A stretch of 64,000 nt of DNA, taken from positions 248,001-312,000 of the forward strand of contig NZ_RQIS01000004.1 in the NCBI RefSeq assembly GCF_003837865.1, read 5' to 3'. How positions within the stretch are numbered: position 1 is the first letter of the stretch; each line of letters begins with the position of its first letter. This stretch comes from Paraburkholderia dinghuensis (GTDB lineage Bacteria > Pseudomonadota > Gammaproteobacteria > Burkholderiales > Burkholderiaceae). Below the pieces are notes generated by a model. The model was not told the DNA's origin. It saw only the letters and a list, made by a program, of their open reading frames with translations, and did no database searches. Made by a program: the position numbers and the translations under genes. This document shows positions 28,831-38,377 of this stretch, piece by piece.

Positions 28831-29937
28831 ATGATTCTTCCGTTTCGACTCGAAGCCCGCACGGCGCCGTCCCGCACGGTGCGCATTGCCGTGCCGCTGA
28901 TCGCCGCGCTTCTTACGCTGGTGATCGGCTTCCTGATCTTTGGCGTCGTCGGGCGCGATCCCGTGCAGGCGATGCACGCGTTCTTCATCGAGCCGCTTTC
29001 GACCGTCAACGGCTGGTCGGAACTGGTGCTCAAGGCGTCGCCGCTGTGCCTGATTGCGCTCGGACTCGCGGCGGGATACCGCGCGAACATCTGGAACATC
29101 GGCGCAGAAGGGCAGATGGTCCTCGGCGGCATTGCGGCGAGCGGGGTTGCGATCTACTTCGACCAGTCGAGCGGCTGGTGGATCCTGTTTCTCATGATGA
29201 TCGCGGGCGTCCTCGGTGGCATGGCCTGGGCGGCCATTCCCGCGTGGCTCAAAAGCCGCTTCAACACCAATGAGATTCTCACCAGTCTGATGCTCACCTA
29301 TGTCGCGACACAGTTGCTGATGTGGCTCGTGAGCGGCCCGATGCGTGATCCGCAAGGCATGAACTTCCCGCTCTCCGAGATGTTCAGCGGCGACGCACTC
29401 TATCCGACCTTCGGCGGCGACTGGCGTATCCACTGGCTGCGCGGCACGCGCCTGAACGCGTCGATCTTCCTCACGCTCGCGGCGATTCCGCTCGTCTGGC
29501 TCTTCATGCGCCGCAGCTTTGCGGGCTACCGTCTGAGCGTGGGCGGGCTGGCGCCGCTCGCCGCGCGCTATGCGGGTTTCTCGGAGAAGCGGACGATCTG
29601 GACGTCGCTCCTGCTCTCAGGCGGCCTTGCCGGCCTCGCGGGGATGGGCGAGATCGCGGGCCCGATCGGCCAGTTGCAGGCGACGTGGTCGCCGGGCTAT
29701 GGCTTCACGGCGATCATCGTCGCGTTCGTCGGGCGGCTGCATCCGTTCGGCGTCGTGCTCGCGAGTCTCCTGATGGCGCTGCTTTACCTCGGCGGCGAAA
29801 ACGTGCAGACGTCGCTGCAATTGCCGCAGGCGCTCTCCGGTGTGTTCCAGGGCCTTCTTCTGTTCTGCCTGCTCGGCGCCGATCTTTTCGTGAATTACCG
29901 TGTGCGCCGCCGTCAACCGGTCGCGGCTGGCCACTGA
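28831..29937 (+). CDS. ABC transporter permease (BPD_transp_2, nucleoside type), first subunit
   Basis: This 368-residue integral membrane protein has about eight to ten helices. Typical YufP/NupP-like features are AGYRANIWNIGAEGQM, NTNEILTSLMLTYVA, the ARYAGFSEKRTIW loop and GYGFTAIIVAFVGRLHPFGV. The ATG at 28831 is preferred over the earlier in-frame start. It follows the ATPase gene after 170 bases and precedes the second permease closely. Confidence 0.9.
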   Translation: MILPFRLEARTAPSRTVRIAVPLIAALLTLVIGFLIFGVVGRDPVQAMHAFFIEPLSTVNGWSELVLKASPLCLIALGLAAGYRANIWNIGAEGQMVLGGIAASGVAIYFDQSSGWWILFLMMIAGVLGGMAWAAIPAWLKSRFNTNEILTSLMLTYVATQLLMWLVSGPMRDPQGMNFPLSEMFSGDALYPTFGGDWRIHWLRGTRLNASIFLTLAAIPLVWLFMRRSFAGYRLSVGGLAPLAARYAGFSEKRTIWTSLLLSGGLAGLAGMGEIAGPIGQLQATWSPGYGFTAIIVAFVGRLHPFGVVLASLLMALLYLGGENVQTSLQLPQALSGVFQGLLLFCLLGADLFVNYRVRRRQPVAAGH

Positions 29938-29953
29938 CTTCAAGCTAATCGAC

Positions 29954-30883
29954 ATGGATATCCAGCAAGCCAGTTCGCTCACATCGAGCGCCGTCACGGC
30001 CGCTATCCCGCTCATGTTCGCGGGCGTCGGTGAACTCGTCACCGAAAAGTCCGGGGTGCTCAATCTCGGCGTCGAAGGAATGATGCTGATGGGGGCCGTC
30101 ACCGGCTACGCCGCCACGATCGTTACCGGCAATCCGTGGCTCGGCCTCGTCGCGGCCATCGCGGCGGGCATGGCGATGGCGCTGCTCTTCGGCTTCCTCA
30201 CGCTCACGATGCTCGCCAACCAGGTGGCCACGGGGCTGTCGCTCACGATCTTCGGCGTCGGCCTTTCGGCGTATGTCGGCAAGCCGTTCACGTCCGCGGC
30301 CACCGCGGCAACCATCGCCGCCTGGCCGATTCCGGGGCTCTCGCATCTGCCCGTGCTCGGACCGGCGATCTTCAGCAATACCCCGATCGACTATCTCGCG
30401 TTCCTGATGTTCGCCGTGGTCGGCTGGTTCCTCTACCGCACGCGCGCCGGGCTCGTGCTGCGCTCGGTCGGCGAATCGCCGCAGGTCGCGCATTCGGTGG
30501 GCTTTCCCGTGATCGGCGTGCGCTACGGTGCGACGCTCTTCGGCGGCGCGATGGCGGGCCTCGCCGGTGGCTACTACTCGGTCGTCCAGTTGCACCTGTG
30601 GCAGGAGCAGGTCACCGCGGGCCGCGGCTGGATCGCGCTCGCGCTGGTCGTTTTCGCCACCTGGCGGCCGGGGCGTCTGTTGATCGGCGCGCTGCTGTTT
30701 GGCGCCGTCACGGGCCTGCAGTTTTACGCGCAGGCCGTGGGCGTGGCAGTCCCGCCGCAGTTCCTCGCGATGCTGCCGTATGTCGCGACGATCGTCGTAC
30801 TGGCCGTCATTTCGCGCAACCCGAATACGATTCGGCTGAACGCGCCGGCCTCGCTCGGCAAGCCGTTTCTGGGGGCCGCCTAG
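29954..30883 (+). CDS. ABC transporter permease (BPD_transp_2, nucleoside type), second subunit
   Basis: This 309-residue inner-membrane permease is the paralogue usually paired with the preceding one (YufQ/NupQ-like). The motifs GVGELVTEKSGVLNLGVEGMM near the N-terminus and LRSVGESPQVAHSVGFPV in the coupling loop are typical. It begins 16 bases after the first permease stop, so the two are co-translated in equal amounts. Confidence 0.92.
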   Translation: MDIQQASSLTSSAVTAAIPLMFAGVGELVTEKSGVLNLGVEGMMLMGAVTGYAATIVTGNPWLGLVAAIAAGMAMALLFGFLTLTMLANQVATGLSLTIFGVGLSAYVGKPFTSAATAATIAAWPIPGLSHLPVLGPAIFSNTPIDYLAFLMFAVVGWFLYRTRAGLVLRSVGESPQVAHSVGFPVIGVRYGATLFGGAMAGLAGGYYSVVQLHLWQEQVTAGRGWIALALVVFATWRPGRLLIGALLFGAVTGLQFYAQAVGVAVPPQFLAMLPYVATIVVLAVISRNPNTIRLNAPASLGKPFLGAA

Positions 30884-30981
30884 CGCCAGCTTGCGGCCGC
30901 CTGGCAGCGCAATCCGGAATCCGGAAGTCAGATGAAACACCGTTGAAAGACCGCAGTATTCCCATCCACGACAGGAGATCC

Positions 30982-32070
30982 ATGTTGAAAAAAACCATCC
31001 TGACCGCCTTCGCCGTCGCCGCCACGTGCGGCACGGCGGCGCTCGCGCCGTCGGCGCAGGCCGCCGACGCGCCGGGCGTTGCGTTCGTCTACCTCGCCAA
31101 TCCGGGCGATGCCGGCTGGACCTTCGCCCACGATCAAGGTTCGCGGGCCGCCGAGGCGAAGTTCGGCAACCGGATCAAGATCACGCGCGTCGAGAACGTG
31201 CCTGAATCGGCCGACTCGGAACGTGTGTTCCGCGATCTCGCGAACAAGGGCAACAAGATCATCATCGCGACGAGCTTCGGCTACCAGGATTTCGCGTTGA
31301 AGGTTGCGAAGGATTTCCCGGACACCGTGTTCCTGCACGCGACGGGCTACAAGAAGGCCCCGAACTTCGGCACCTATGACGTGCGCATGTACCAGGGGGC
31401 GTATCTGGCGGGCGTCGCGGCGGGTTACGCGACGAAGACGAACACGCTCGGCTTCGTGGCATCGGTGCCGATCCCCGAGGTGGTCCGCAACATCAACGCC
31501 TACACGCTCGGCGCGCGCTCGGTGAATCCGAAGGTTCACACGAAGGTTATCTGGATCAACAGCTGGTTCGATCCGGGCAAGGAAAAGCAGGCTGCGGAAA
31601 CCCTGATCGGCCAGGGCGCCGACGTGCTGATCCAGAACACCGACTCGACCGCGACGCTCGCGACGGCCGAAGCGAAGAAGGTTCACGCATTCGGCTGGGA
31701 TTCGAACATGCAGAAGTTCGGCCCGCACGCGCATCTCGGCTCCGTCGAGGCGAACTGGGGCGTGTACTACACCGCCGCGATCCAGCAGGTTCTCGATGGC
31801 AAGTGGAAGAATGAACCGGTGTGGTGGGGCATCCCGCAGAAGGCGGTCGATCTCGGCGACGTGAATGCGTCCGCGCTGCCCGCCGAGGCCGTGAAGGCCG
31901 TTGCCGCGAAGCGCGAGTCGATCGCGAGCGGCAAGTGGGACGTCTTCACGGGTCCGATCAAGGACCAGACGGGCGCTGTGAAGGTGCCGGACGGCAAGGT
32001 GCTGACCGATCCGGAACTGCAGCGTCTGAACTGGTACGTCGAGGGCGTGGACGGCGCTCTGCCGAAGTAA
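30982..32070 (+). CDS. BMP-family periplasmic substrate-binding protein
   Basis: This 362-residue protein begins MLKKTILTAFAVAATCGTAAL with a signal peptide cleaved near SAQA-AD. A good AGGAG ribosome binding site precedes it. The mature part has the BMP (PnrA/BmpA-like) pattern: VAFVYLANPGDAGWTFAHDQG, IIATSFGYQD, YQGAYLAGVAAGY, LGFVASVPIPEV and GWDSNM. It lacks a lipobox cysteine, so it is a soluble periplasmic receptor. BMP proteins bind purine nucleosides or related compounds. The neighbouring urate and allantoin genes favour a purine ligand, though the ligand is not readable from sequence. Confidence 0.93.
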   Translation: MLKKTILTAFAVAATCGTAALAPSAQAADAPGVAFVYLANPGDAGWTFAHDQGSRAAEAKFGNRIKITRVENVPESADSERVFRDLANKGNKIIIATSFGYQDFALKVAKDFPDTVFLHATGYKKAPNFGTYDVRMYQGAYLAGVAAGYATKTNTLGFVASVPIPEVVRNINAYTLGARSVNPKVHTKVIWINSWFDPGKEKQAAETLIGQGADVLIQNTDSTATLATAEAKKVHAFGWDSNMQKFGPHAHLGSVEANWGVYYTAAIQQVLDGKWKNEPVWWGIPQKAVDLGDVNASALPAEAVKAVAAKRESIASGKWDVFTGPIKDQTGAVKVPDGKVLTDPELQRLNWYVEGVDGALPK

Positions 32071-32146
32071 CCACGCGAAGCGCCCAACTTGCGCCGCTCG
32101 TCGCGGCGGCGTCGGGCAGCGCGCAATACCCTCAGTACCCAGTGTG

Positions 32147-32189
32147 CGGCCGCGCGTAGCCTTCGGGCTCGCGCGGCCGTTGTGTTTTT
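32147..32189 (+). terminator. Strong terminator after the purine ABC transporter operon
   Basis: CGGCCGCGCG, a bulged T, AGCC, loop TTCG, GGCT and CGCGCGGCCG form a 14-bp stem with a stable UUCG tetraloop, followed by TTGTGTTTTT. Confidence 0.9.
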
Positions 32190-32232
32190 GCGGACGATGC
32201 GCTGTAGTGGTTCGGGAGGCGCGGGCGGTACT

Positions 32233-32442
32233 TCAATCGTCGATGCGCAGCCCGACCTTGATCGTCACCTGCCAGCGCGTGATCTTGTCGTCTTCGACGA
32301 GGCCGCGCGTTTCGGTCACCTCGAACCAGTGCAGATGTCGCAGTGTCTTCGCCGCCCGGGCGATCGCGCAACGGATGGCGTCGTCGCTCGATTCGATCGA
32401 CGAGCCGGTGAGTTCGATCTGCTTGTAGACGTGATCGTTCAT
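32233..32442 (-). CDS. Dodecin
   Basis: This 69-residue flavin-binding storage protein assembles as a hollow dodecamer in the cytosol. The sequence matches dodecins throughout: HVYKQIELTGSS, the helix DAIRCAIARAAKTLRHL, the flavin-stacking Trp in HWFEVTETRG, and the strand WQVTIKVGLRI. GGAG precedes the start at 32442. It is transcribed alone, convergent with the BMP gene across the terminator. Confidence 0.95.
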   Translation of the reverse strand: MNDHVYKQIELTGSSIESSDDAIRCAIARAAKTLRHLHWFEVTETRGLVEDDKITRWQVTIKVGLRIDD

Positions 32443-32625
32443 GATGGCGTCTCCTCATGGTCCACGGTGGATCAATCGAGTATAGGCAATCGCGGCCCGG
32501 TATCATGTCGCTCCGCGCCGCACAGGGTGCGGCGGATGAGCGACGCAGCTTTGCATGGGACAGGACTGAGCGCGCAAGCGCCAGGTCCTGTCGACAGCTC
32601 GGCATGGGACGGGAGACACCAAACG

Positions 32626-33531
32626 ATGGACACGCAGGAACTGGGATTTTGCGGACCGGGGCTCATGGGCGGGCCGATGATCCGTCATCTGCTGCGCGCC
32701 GGCCACGCGGTGCGCGTGTGGAACCGAACACCCGAAAAAGCCGAAGCGCTTGTGCCCGACGGGGCGCGCGTCGCTGCGACGCCGCGCGAACTGGCGCTGA
32801 ACGCCGACGTGGTGCTGCTGTGCGTCGCCGACGCGGCGGCGGTCGAAGCGGTTGTGTTCGGCGCGAACGGGCTGCTCGACGAGCATGCCGATCAGGCCAG
32901 TCGTCCGCGTATGCGACTGATCGTCGATCATTCGAGCATCCCGCCCGACGTCACGCGTGCGCTTGCCGCACGGGCTGCGGCACTGGGCGTCGGCTGGATC
33001 GATGCGCCGGTCTCGGGCGGCGTGGGTGGCGCGCAGGCGGGCACGCTCGCGATCATGGCGGGGGGCGTCGACGCTCACGTCGAGTCGGTTGCGCCGATCC
33101 TTGCCGCGTATGCCTCGCGCGTCACGCACATGGGCGCGGTGGGCGCGGGCCAGACGACCAAGCTGTGCAATCAGGCGATCGTCACGGCGACGGTGGCCGC
33201 CATCGCCGAGGCCGTGAGCCTCGCGCGGCGCAGCGGCATCGACGCCGCGAAGCTGCCGGAGGCGCTCGCAGGCGGCTGGGCCGACTCGACGCTCCTGCGC
33301 ACGTTCGTGCCCCGGATGACGCAGGACGGCCTCGATCCGATCGGCGCGCTGAAGACGTTTCAGAAGGACGTCGACACGGTTGCTGCCGCCGCGCAGCAGA
33401 CCGGCACGCCGATGCCGGTCTCGGGCACGGTTCAGCAGTTGCTGCGCCTTGGCGCGGCGATGGGGCTGGCGCAGGCGGATCTGTCGGGTTTCATCGACGT
33501 GTTGCAGACGGCACGTAGCATGCCGCAGTGA
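32626..33531 (+). CDS. NAD(P)-dependent beta-hydroxyacid dehydrogenase (HIBADH/GarR-like)
   Basis: This 301-residue cytosolic oxidoreductase starts MDTQELGFCGPGLMGGPMI, a Rossmann GxGxMG nucleotide-binding loop. NRTPEKAEAL follows, then DHSSIPPDVTR, the substrate motif DAPVSGGVGGAQAGTLAIM, and the catalytic lysine in GAGQTTKLCNQ. Length is normal for the 3-hydroxyisobutyrate/tartronate semialdehyde reductase family. Tartronate semialdehyde reductase is tempting because allantoin breakdown yields glyoxylate, but no glyoxylate carboligase gene is in this window, so the substrate is left open. GGGAGA before the ATG supports the start. Confidence 0.9.
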   Translation: MDTQELGFCGPGLMGGPMIRHLLRAGHAVRVWNRTPEKAEALVPDGARVAATPRELALNADVVLLCVADAAAVEAVVFGANGLLDEHADQASRPRMRLIVDHSSIPPDVTRALAARAAALGVGWIDAPVSGGVGGAQAGTLAIMAGGVDAHVESVAPILAAYASRVTHMGAVGAGQTTKLCNQAIVTATVAAIAEAVSLARRSGIDAAKLPEALAGGWADSTLLRTFVPRMTQDGLDPIGALKTFQKDVDTVAAAAQQTGTPMPVSGTVQQLLRLGAAMGLAQADLSGFIDVLQTARSMPQ

Positions 33532-33685
33532 CGGAAATTCAGCCGCCATGTGGTCTGCAGCCGGGTGTGATCTAGCCCCATCATGGTTTCGCGATCATCC
33601 GGGCCGATGGTGCTGCCGCAGGGGGCGTCTCGTCCCCGCGCAGGCTTCCGGGCCACTTAGCACTCGCCCGCGAACTGACATAACC

Positions 33686-33694
33686 TGATAAAAT
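33686..33694 (+). promoter_or_regulatory. Extended -10 promoter element upstream of the ABC-F gene
   Basis: TGATAAAAT combines a TGn extension with a near-consensus TAAAAT, 37 bases before the GTG start at 33732. No clear -35 is needed for this promoter class and none is seen. Confidence 0.45.
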
Positions 33695-33731
33695 TACAGG
33701 TTTTTCTTCGATCCACTTTCAGGGACGCGCT

Positions 33732-35324
33732 GTGCTCTCTACCGCCAATATCACCATGCAATTCGGGCCGAAGCCCTTGTTCGAGAACATCTCGGTCAAA
33801 TTCGGCGAAGGCAACCGCTATGGCCTGATCGGCGCGAACGGTTGCGGCAAGTCCACCTTCATGAAGATCCTCGGCGGCGACCTCGAGCAGAGCTCGGGCA
33901 ACGTCGTTCTGGAGCCGAACGTGCGTCTGGGCAAGCTGCGCCAGGACCAGTTCGCGTATGAGGACGTGCGCGTGCTGGACGTCGTCATGATGGGTCACAC
34001 GGAAATGTGGGCCGCGATGACCGAGCGCGACGCGATCTACGCGAACCCGGACGCCACCGACGACGACTACATGCACGCCGCCGAACTCGAAGCGAAGTTC
34101 GCCGAATACGACGGCTACACGGCCGAAGCGCGTGCGGGCGAACTGTTGCTTGGCATTGGCATCGGCACGGAATTCCACAGCGGCCCGATGAGCGCTGTGG
34201 CGCCGGGCTGGAAACTGCGCGTGCTGCTCGCGCAGGCCCTGTTCTCGAAGCCTGACGTGCTGCTGCTCGACGAGCCGACGAACAACCTCGACATCAACTC
34301 GATTCGCTGGCTGGAAGATGTTCTGAACGAGTACAACTCGACGATGATCATCATTTCCCACGATCGTCACTTCCTGAACCAGGTCTGCACGCACATGGCG
34401 GACATGGACTACGGCACGCTGAAGGTTTATCCGGGCAACTACGACGACTACATGCTCGCGTCCACCCAGGCGCGCGAGCGTCAGGCCGCCGCGAACGCGA
34501 AGGCGAAGGAGCGTGTGGCCGACCTGCAGGACTTCGTCCGCCGCTTCTCGGCGAACAAGTCGAAGGCGCGCCAGGCCACGAGCCGCCTGAAGATGATCGA
34601 CAAGATCAAGATCGAGGAATTCAAGCCGTCGTCGCGCCAGAACCCGTTCATCCGTTTCGAGTTCGAGAAGAAGCTGCATAACGTCGCCGTGGTCGCGGAA
34701 GAGATCACGAAGCAGTACGATCGCCGGATTTTCAGCAAATTCAGCATCAGCGTGCAACCGGGCGAGCGCATTGCGATCATCGGCGAGAACGGCGCGGGCA
34801 AGACCACGCTGCTGCGCTCGCTGCTCGGCAAGCTGGCGCTCGACGGCGGCTCGGTGAAGTGGGCCGAGCATGCGAACGTCGGCTACATGCCGCAGGACAC
34901 GTACGAAGAGTTTCCGGACGACGTCACGCTGATGGAGTGGATCGACCAGTACCGCCAGGAAGGCGATGACGAGCAGTCGGTGCGCGGTACGCTCGGCCGT
35001 CTGCTGTTCAATGCGGACGATATCCGCAAGTCGGTGAAGGTGCTGTCGGGCGGCGAGAAGGGCCGCATGATCTGGGGCAAGCTGATGCTCGGCCGCCACA
35101 ACGTGCTGCTCATGGACGAGCCGACCAACCACATGGACATGGAGTCGATCGAATCGCTGCAGATTTCGCTCGAGAAGTTCGAAGGCACGCTGATCTTCGT
35201 GTCGCACGACCGTGAGTTCGTGAACGGTCTCGCCAACCGGATCATCGAAGTCAAGACCGACGGCAAGATCAACGACTACAGCGGCAATTACGAGGACTTC
35301 CTCGCGAGCCAGGGGCTGCAGTAA
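33732..35324 (+). CDS. ABC-F family ATPase (YbiT-type translation factor)
   Basis: This 530-residue soluble protein has two ATP-binding domains: Walker [10 protein letters not shown] and GENGAGKTT, and Walker B-region [11 protein letters not shown] and [11 protein letters not shown]. They are joined by the arm/linker rich in Lys and Arg ([18 protein letters not shown]). There are no membrane helices. ABC-F proteins bind the ribosomal E-site and modulate translation. The overall pattern is of the housekeeping YbiT type and not of a resistance factor. The start is GTG at 33732, with AGGGA (33721-33725) at proper spacing. It is flanked by its own promoter element and terminator. Confidence 0.93.
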   Translation: MLSTANITMQFGPKPLFENISVKFGEGNRYGLIGANGCGKSTFMKILGGDLEQSSGNVVLEPNVRLGKLRQDQFAYEDVRVLDVVMMGHTEMWAAMTERDAIYANPDATDDDYMHAAELEAKFAEYDGYTAEARAGELLLGIGIGTEFHSGPMSAVAPGWKLRVLLAQALFSKPDVLLLDEPTNNLDINSIRWLEDVLNEYNSTMIIISHDRHFLNQVCTHMADMDYGTLKVYPGNYDDYMLASTQARERQAAANAKAKERVADLQDFVRRFSANKSKARQATSRLKMIDKIKIEEFKPSSRQNPFIRFEFEKKLHNVAVVAEEITKQYDRRIFSKFSISVQPGERIAIIGENGAGKTTLLRSLLGKLALDGGSVKWAEHANVGYMPQDTYEEFPDDVTLMEWIDQYRQEGDDEQSVRGTLGRLLFNADDIRKSVKVLSGGEKGRMIWGKLMLGRHNVLLMDEPTNHMDMESIESLQISLEKFEGTLIFVSHDREFVNGLANRIIEVKTDGKINDYSGNYEDFLASQGLQ

Positions 35325-35354
35325 GCGGTGGCTGACGGGTAGGGTCAACGCCCG

Positions 35355-35388
35355 ACGGGCGACGCGAAAGCGTCGCCCGTTTTGTTTT
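35355..35388 (+). terminator. Terminator after the ABC-F gene
   Basis: ACGGGCGACGC (35355-35365), loop GAAA and GCGTCGCCCGT (35370-35380) form an 11-bp stem followed by TTTGTTTT. Confidence 0.9.
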
Positions 35389-35501
35389 GCGGGTCGCCCT
35401 GGTCCGCGTTGCCTTCCGCTTGCGTCAACCACGCTAGAATGCCCGATCATCGCGAACGAACCGCACGCCATACCGAGCAACACGGAGACAGGAGTACCCG
35501 C

Positions 35502-36935
35502 ATGAAACACTACGAGCAACTCTACATCGGCGGCCAGTGGGTCGCGCCTGCCGGCAAGGGCACGATCGACGTCATCGACTCGGGCACCGAGGCCGTGATG
35601 GGTCGCATCCCCGAGGGCATCGAGGCCGACGCTGAAGCGGCTGTCGCGGCCGCGCGCGCGGCCTTCGACGCCTGGGCTTCGACGTCGGCCGCCGAACGCG
35701 GCGCCTACCTGCAGAAGATCGCCCACAACCTCAAGGCGCGCACCGACGAACTCGCTGAAATCATCGCAGGTGAAGTCGGCATGCCGCTCAAGCTCGCACG
35801 CGCGATCCAGGTGGGCAGCCCCGTCTACAACTGGAGCCTGTACGCGAAACTCGCGAGCGAATTCCAGTACGAGGAGCGACTCGGCAACTCGCTGGTGGTG
35901 CGCGAGCCAGTGGGTGTCGTCGCGGCGATCACGCCCTGGAACTATCCGCTCAATCAGATCACGCTGAAGGTCGCCGCGGCGCTCGCGGCGGGCTGCACGG
36001 TCGTCCTCAAGCCGTCCGAGGTCGCGCCGCTCAACGCGTTCGTGCTCGCCGAGGCCATCCATGACGCGGGCCTGCCCGCGGGCGTGTTCAATCTCGTGAC
36101 GGGCTTCGGGCCGGTGGTCGGTGAACTGATCGCACGTCATCCGGACGTCGATATGGTTTCGTTCACCGGGTCGACGCGCGCGGGCAAGCGCGTGTCGGAG
36201 GTTGCGTCGGCAACGGTCAAGCGCGTCGCGCTCGAACTGGGCGGCAAGTCGGCGTCCGTGATCCTCGACGATGCCGATTTCCCGGCAGCCGTGAAGGGCA
36301 CCGTGAGCGCGTGCTTCCTGAATTCCGGCCAGACCTGCGTGGCACACACGCGCATGATCGTGCCGGAGTCGCGCTACGAAGAAGCGCGTGCGCTCGCCAA
36401 AGAGGCCGCCGAAGGCTTCACGGTGGGTGATCCGCGCGAGGAGAAGGTCAAGCTTGGGCCGCTCGCGTCGGCGGCGCAGCAGGCGCGGGTGTTGCAGTAC
36501 ATCGAGCGCGGTATCGCCGATGGTGCCGAACTCGTCACCGGCGGCCCAGGCCTGCCTGCGGGCGTGACGAAGGGATTTTTCGTGAAGCCGACCGTGTTCG
36601 GCCGCGTGCCGCGCGACGCCGCGATTGCACAGGAGGAAATTTTCGGTCCGGTGCTCACGATCCTGACGGCGAAGGACGAGGACGATGCCGTGGCGATCGC
36701 CAACGACTCGCTCTATGGGCTAGGCGGCGCGGTCTGGGCGGGCAGCGATGAGCGTGCGATGCGCGTGGCGCGTCGAATTCGAACGGGTCAGATCGACATT
36801 AACGGTGGCACATGGAACATGGTCGCGCCGTTTGGCGGTTACAAGCAGTCGGGCCATGGCCGCGAGAACGGCAAGTACGGTCTGGAAGAGTATCTGGTGT
36901 ACAAATCGATGCAGTTCAAAGCCCCTAAAATCTGA
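35502..36935 (+). CDS. NAD(P)+-dependent aldehyde dehydrogenase
   Basis: This 477-residue cytosolic enzyme oxidises an aldehyde to the acid. ALDH superfamily landmarks are present: [19 protein letters not shown], the cofactor loop [11 protein letters not shown], the general base Glu in ALELGGKSA, the catalytic Cys in [20 protein letters not shown] and the [16 protein letters not shown]-terminus. A GACAGGAG ribosome binding site supports the ATG at 35502. The protein resembles broad-specificity family members, and neither neighbour reveals the substrate. Confidence 0.93.
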   Translation: MKHYEQLYIGGQWVAPAGKGTIDVIDSGTEAVMGRIPEGIEADAEAAVAAARAAFDAWASTSAAERGAYLQKIAHNLKARTDELAEIIAGEVGMPLKLARAIQVGSPVYNWSLYAKLASEFQYEERLGNSLVVREPVGVVAAITPWNYPLNQITLKVAAALAAGCTVVLKPSEVAPLNAFVLAEAIHDAGLPAGVFNLVTGFGPVVGELIARHPDVDMVSFTGSTRAGKRVSEVASATVKRVALELGGKSASVILDDADFPAAVKGTVSACFLNSGQTCVAHTRMIVPESRYEEARALAKEAAEGFTVGDPREEKVKLGPLASAAQQARVLQYIERGIADGAELVTGGPGLPAGVTKGFFVKPTVFGRVPRDAAIAQEEIFGPVLTILTAKDEDDAVAIANDSLYGLGGAVWAGSDERAMRVARRIRTGQIDINGGTWNMVAPFGGYKQSGHGRENGKYGLEEYLVYKSMQFKAPKI

Positions 36936-36949
36936 CCGCAAGGGGCTTT
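36918..36949 (+). terminator. Probable terminator overlapping the aldehyde dehydrogenase stop
   Basis: AAAGCCCCT (36918-36926) pairs with AGGGGCTTT (36941-36949) over a 14-base loop that contains the stop codon. A short T-run is part of the stem itself, so the strength is uncertain. Confidence 0.55.
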
Positions 36950-37102
36950 CGCAGCTATGCCAATATTTTTGTGCCCTGTGTTGATTTAGATCATGAATGC
37001 GTGCGTCTTCGTGGATGTCCGCATCTTTTGTTGATTTAAAACAAAATCATATGTTGGTGGCGCGCGACCATTGTCATTTTGATACAGATACCGCGGGCCA
37101 CC

Positions 37103-38293
37103 ATGTTTCCTACTCATTCGTTTGCGCCTCTCCAGATTCGAGGCCGTCGTCTCCTGCCCGTCGTACAGGGCGGCATGGGCGTCGGCATTTCGGCGCACCG
37201 CCTCGCGGGCAGCGTTGCCCGCGAAGGCGCCGTCGGCACCATCGCGAGTATCGACCTGCGGCACCACCACGCCGATCTGATCGACCTCTGCCGTGCGGAC
37301 CCGTCCCATGAAACACTCGCCGGCGCGAACTTGACGGCGCTCGCGCGCGAGATCGCAGCGGCCCGCAAACTCAGCGGCGGTAACGGCATGATCGCCGTCA
37401 ACGTGATGAAGGCGGTCAGCGCCCACGCAGACTATGTGCGTGCCGCCTGCGAAAACGGCGCCGACGCGATCGTGATGGGTGCGGGCCTGCCGCTCGACCT
37501 GCCGGACCTCACGCAGGGCGTCGATATCGCGCTGATCCCCATTTTGTCGGACGCGCGCGGCGTTGCGCTCATTCTCAAGAAGTGGATGAAGAAAGGCCGG
37601 CTGCCGGACGCCATCGTGATCGAGCACCCGGCCCACGCGGGTGGTCACCTGGGCGTCACCGACATCGACGACATGGGCAATGAACGCTTCGCCTTCGATC
37701 GTATCTTCAAGGAACTCGAAGAGGTTTACACCTCGCTGGGCATCACGCGCAAGGACGTGCCGTTGATCGTCGCCGGTGGTGTCAACAGCCACGAGGCCGT
37801 GCGCAAGTGGCTCGAAGCGGGCGCGGACGGCGTTCAGGTCGGCACGCCCTTCGCCGTAACTGAAGAGGGCGATGCGCATCCCGACTTCAAGCGCGTGCTC
37901 GCGGACGCGAAGCCCGAAGACATCGTCGAGTTCGTGAGCGTGACGGGGTTGCCCGCGCGCGCAGTCAAGACGCCCTGGCTCGAACGCTATCTGCGCAACG
38001 AAGCGCGCGTGCGCGCGAAGATCGGCTCGCTCAAGCTCGCTTGTCCCACTGGTCTCGAATGCCTTTCGGTGTGCGGCTTGCGCGACGGCATCGAAAAATT
38101 TGGTCACTTCTGTATCGACACGCGGCTTGCCGCTGCGCTGCGCGGTGACGTGCAGAACGGGCTCTTCTTCCGTGGCCGCGAATCGTTGCCTTTTGGCAAC
38201 GCGATCCGCAGCGTGCGCGACCTTCTGGAGCTGCTTCTGACCGGTGCAGCGCGACCCGCAGTCGCATGCAGGGCGGCCTTTGCGCTGACTTGA
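37103..38293 (+). CDS. Nitronate monooxygenase-like FMN protein
   Basis: This 396-residue FMN-dependent TIM-barrel enzyme of the NMO/2-nitropropane dioxygenase family would oxidise alkyl nitronates such as propionate-3-nitronate. Recognised motifs are VVQGGMGVGIS at the N-terminus, NVMKAVSAHADYV, DAIVMGAGLP, the catalytic-loop segment EHPAHAGGHLG, IVAGGVNSHEAV and DGVQVGTPFAVTEE. The ATG at 37103 places the first strand directly after the start. A cysteine-containing C-terminal stretch (CPTGLECLSVCGLRDG) is less usual for plain NMOs and is seen in the longer bacterial subgroup. The biological substrate is unknown. Confidence 0.85.
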   Translation: MFPTHSFAPLQIRGRRLLPVVQGGMGVGISAHRLAGSVAREGAVGTIASIDLRHHHADLIDLCRADPSHETLAGANLTALAREIAAARKLSGGNGMIAVNVMKAVSAHADYVRAACENGADAIVMGAGLPLDLPDLTQGVDIALIPILSDARGVALILKKWMKKGRLPDAIVIEHPAHAGGHLGVTDIDDMGNERFAFDRIFKELEEVYTSLGITRKDVPLIVAGGVNSHEAVRKWLEAGADGVQVGTPFAVTEEGDAHPDFKRVLADAKPEDIVEFVSVTGLPARAVKTPWLERYLRNEARVRAKIGSLKLACPTGLECLSVCGLRDGIEKFGHFCIDTRLAAALRGDVQNGLFFRGRESLPFGNAIRSVRDLLELLLTGAARPAVACRAAFALT

Positions 38294-38330
38294 CGGTTCG
38301 CAAGGTTTCAATGAGGTCTGCCCCCGACAA

Positions 38331-38336
38331 TTGACA
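38331..38336 (+). promoter_or_regulatory. -35 hexamer of a possible ompW promoter
   Basis: A perfect TTGACA lies 42 bases before the ompW ATG. At an 18-base spacer only a weak -10 (CATACC, 38355-38360) is found, so activator help would be expected if this is used. Confidence 0.35.
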
Positions 38337-38377
38337 ATGTCTTACAGACAAGACCATACCAACGGGGCAAACCTTAA

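Noticed and set aside
33732..35324. ABC-F protein as an antibiotic resistance factor
   Set aside because: The sequence style is that of the housekeeping YbiT-type group, and there are no mobile-element or resistance neighbours.
33657..36347. Long minus-strand open frame opposite the ABC-F and aldehyde dehydrogenase genes
   Set aside because: It spans a terminator and two confident genes on the other strand and has shadow-like composition.
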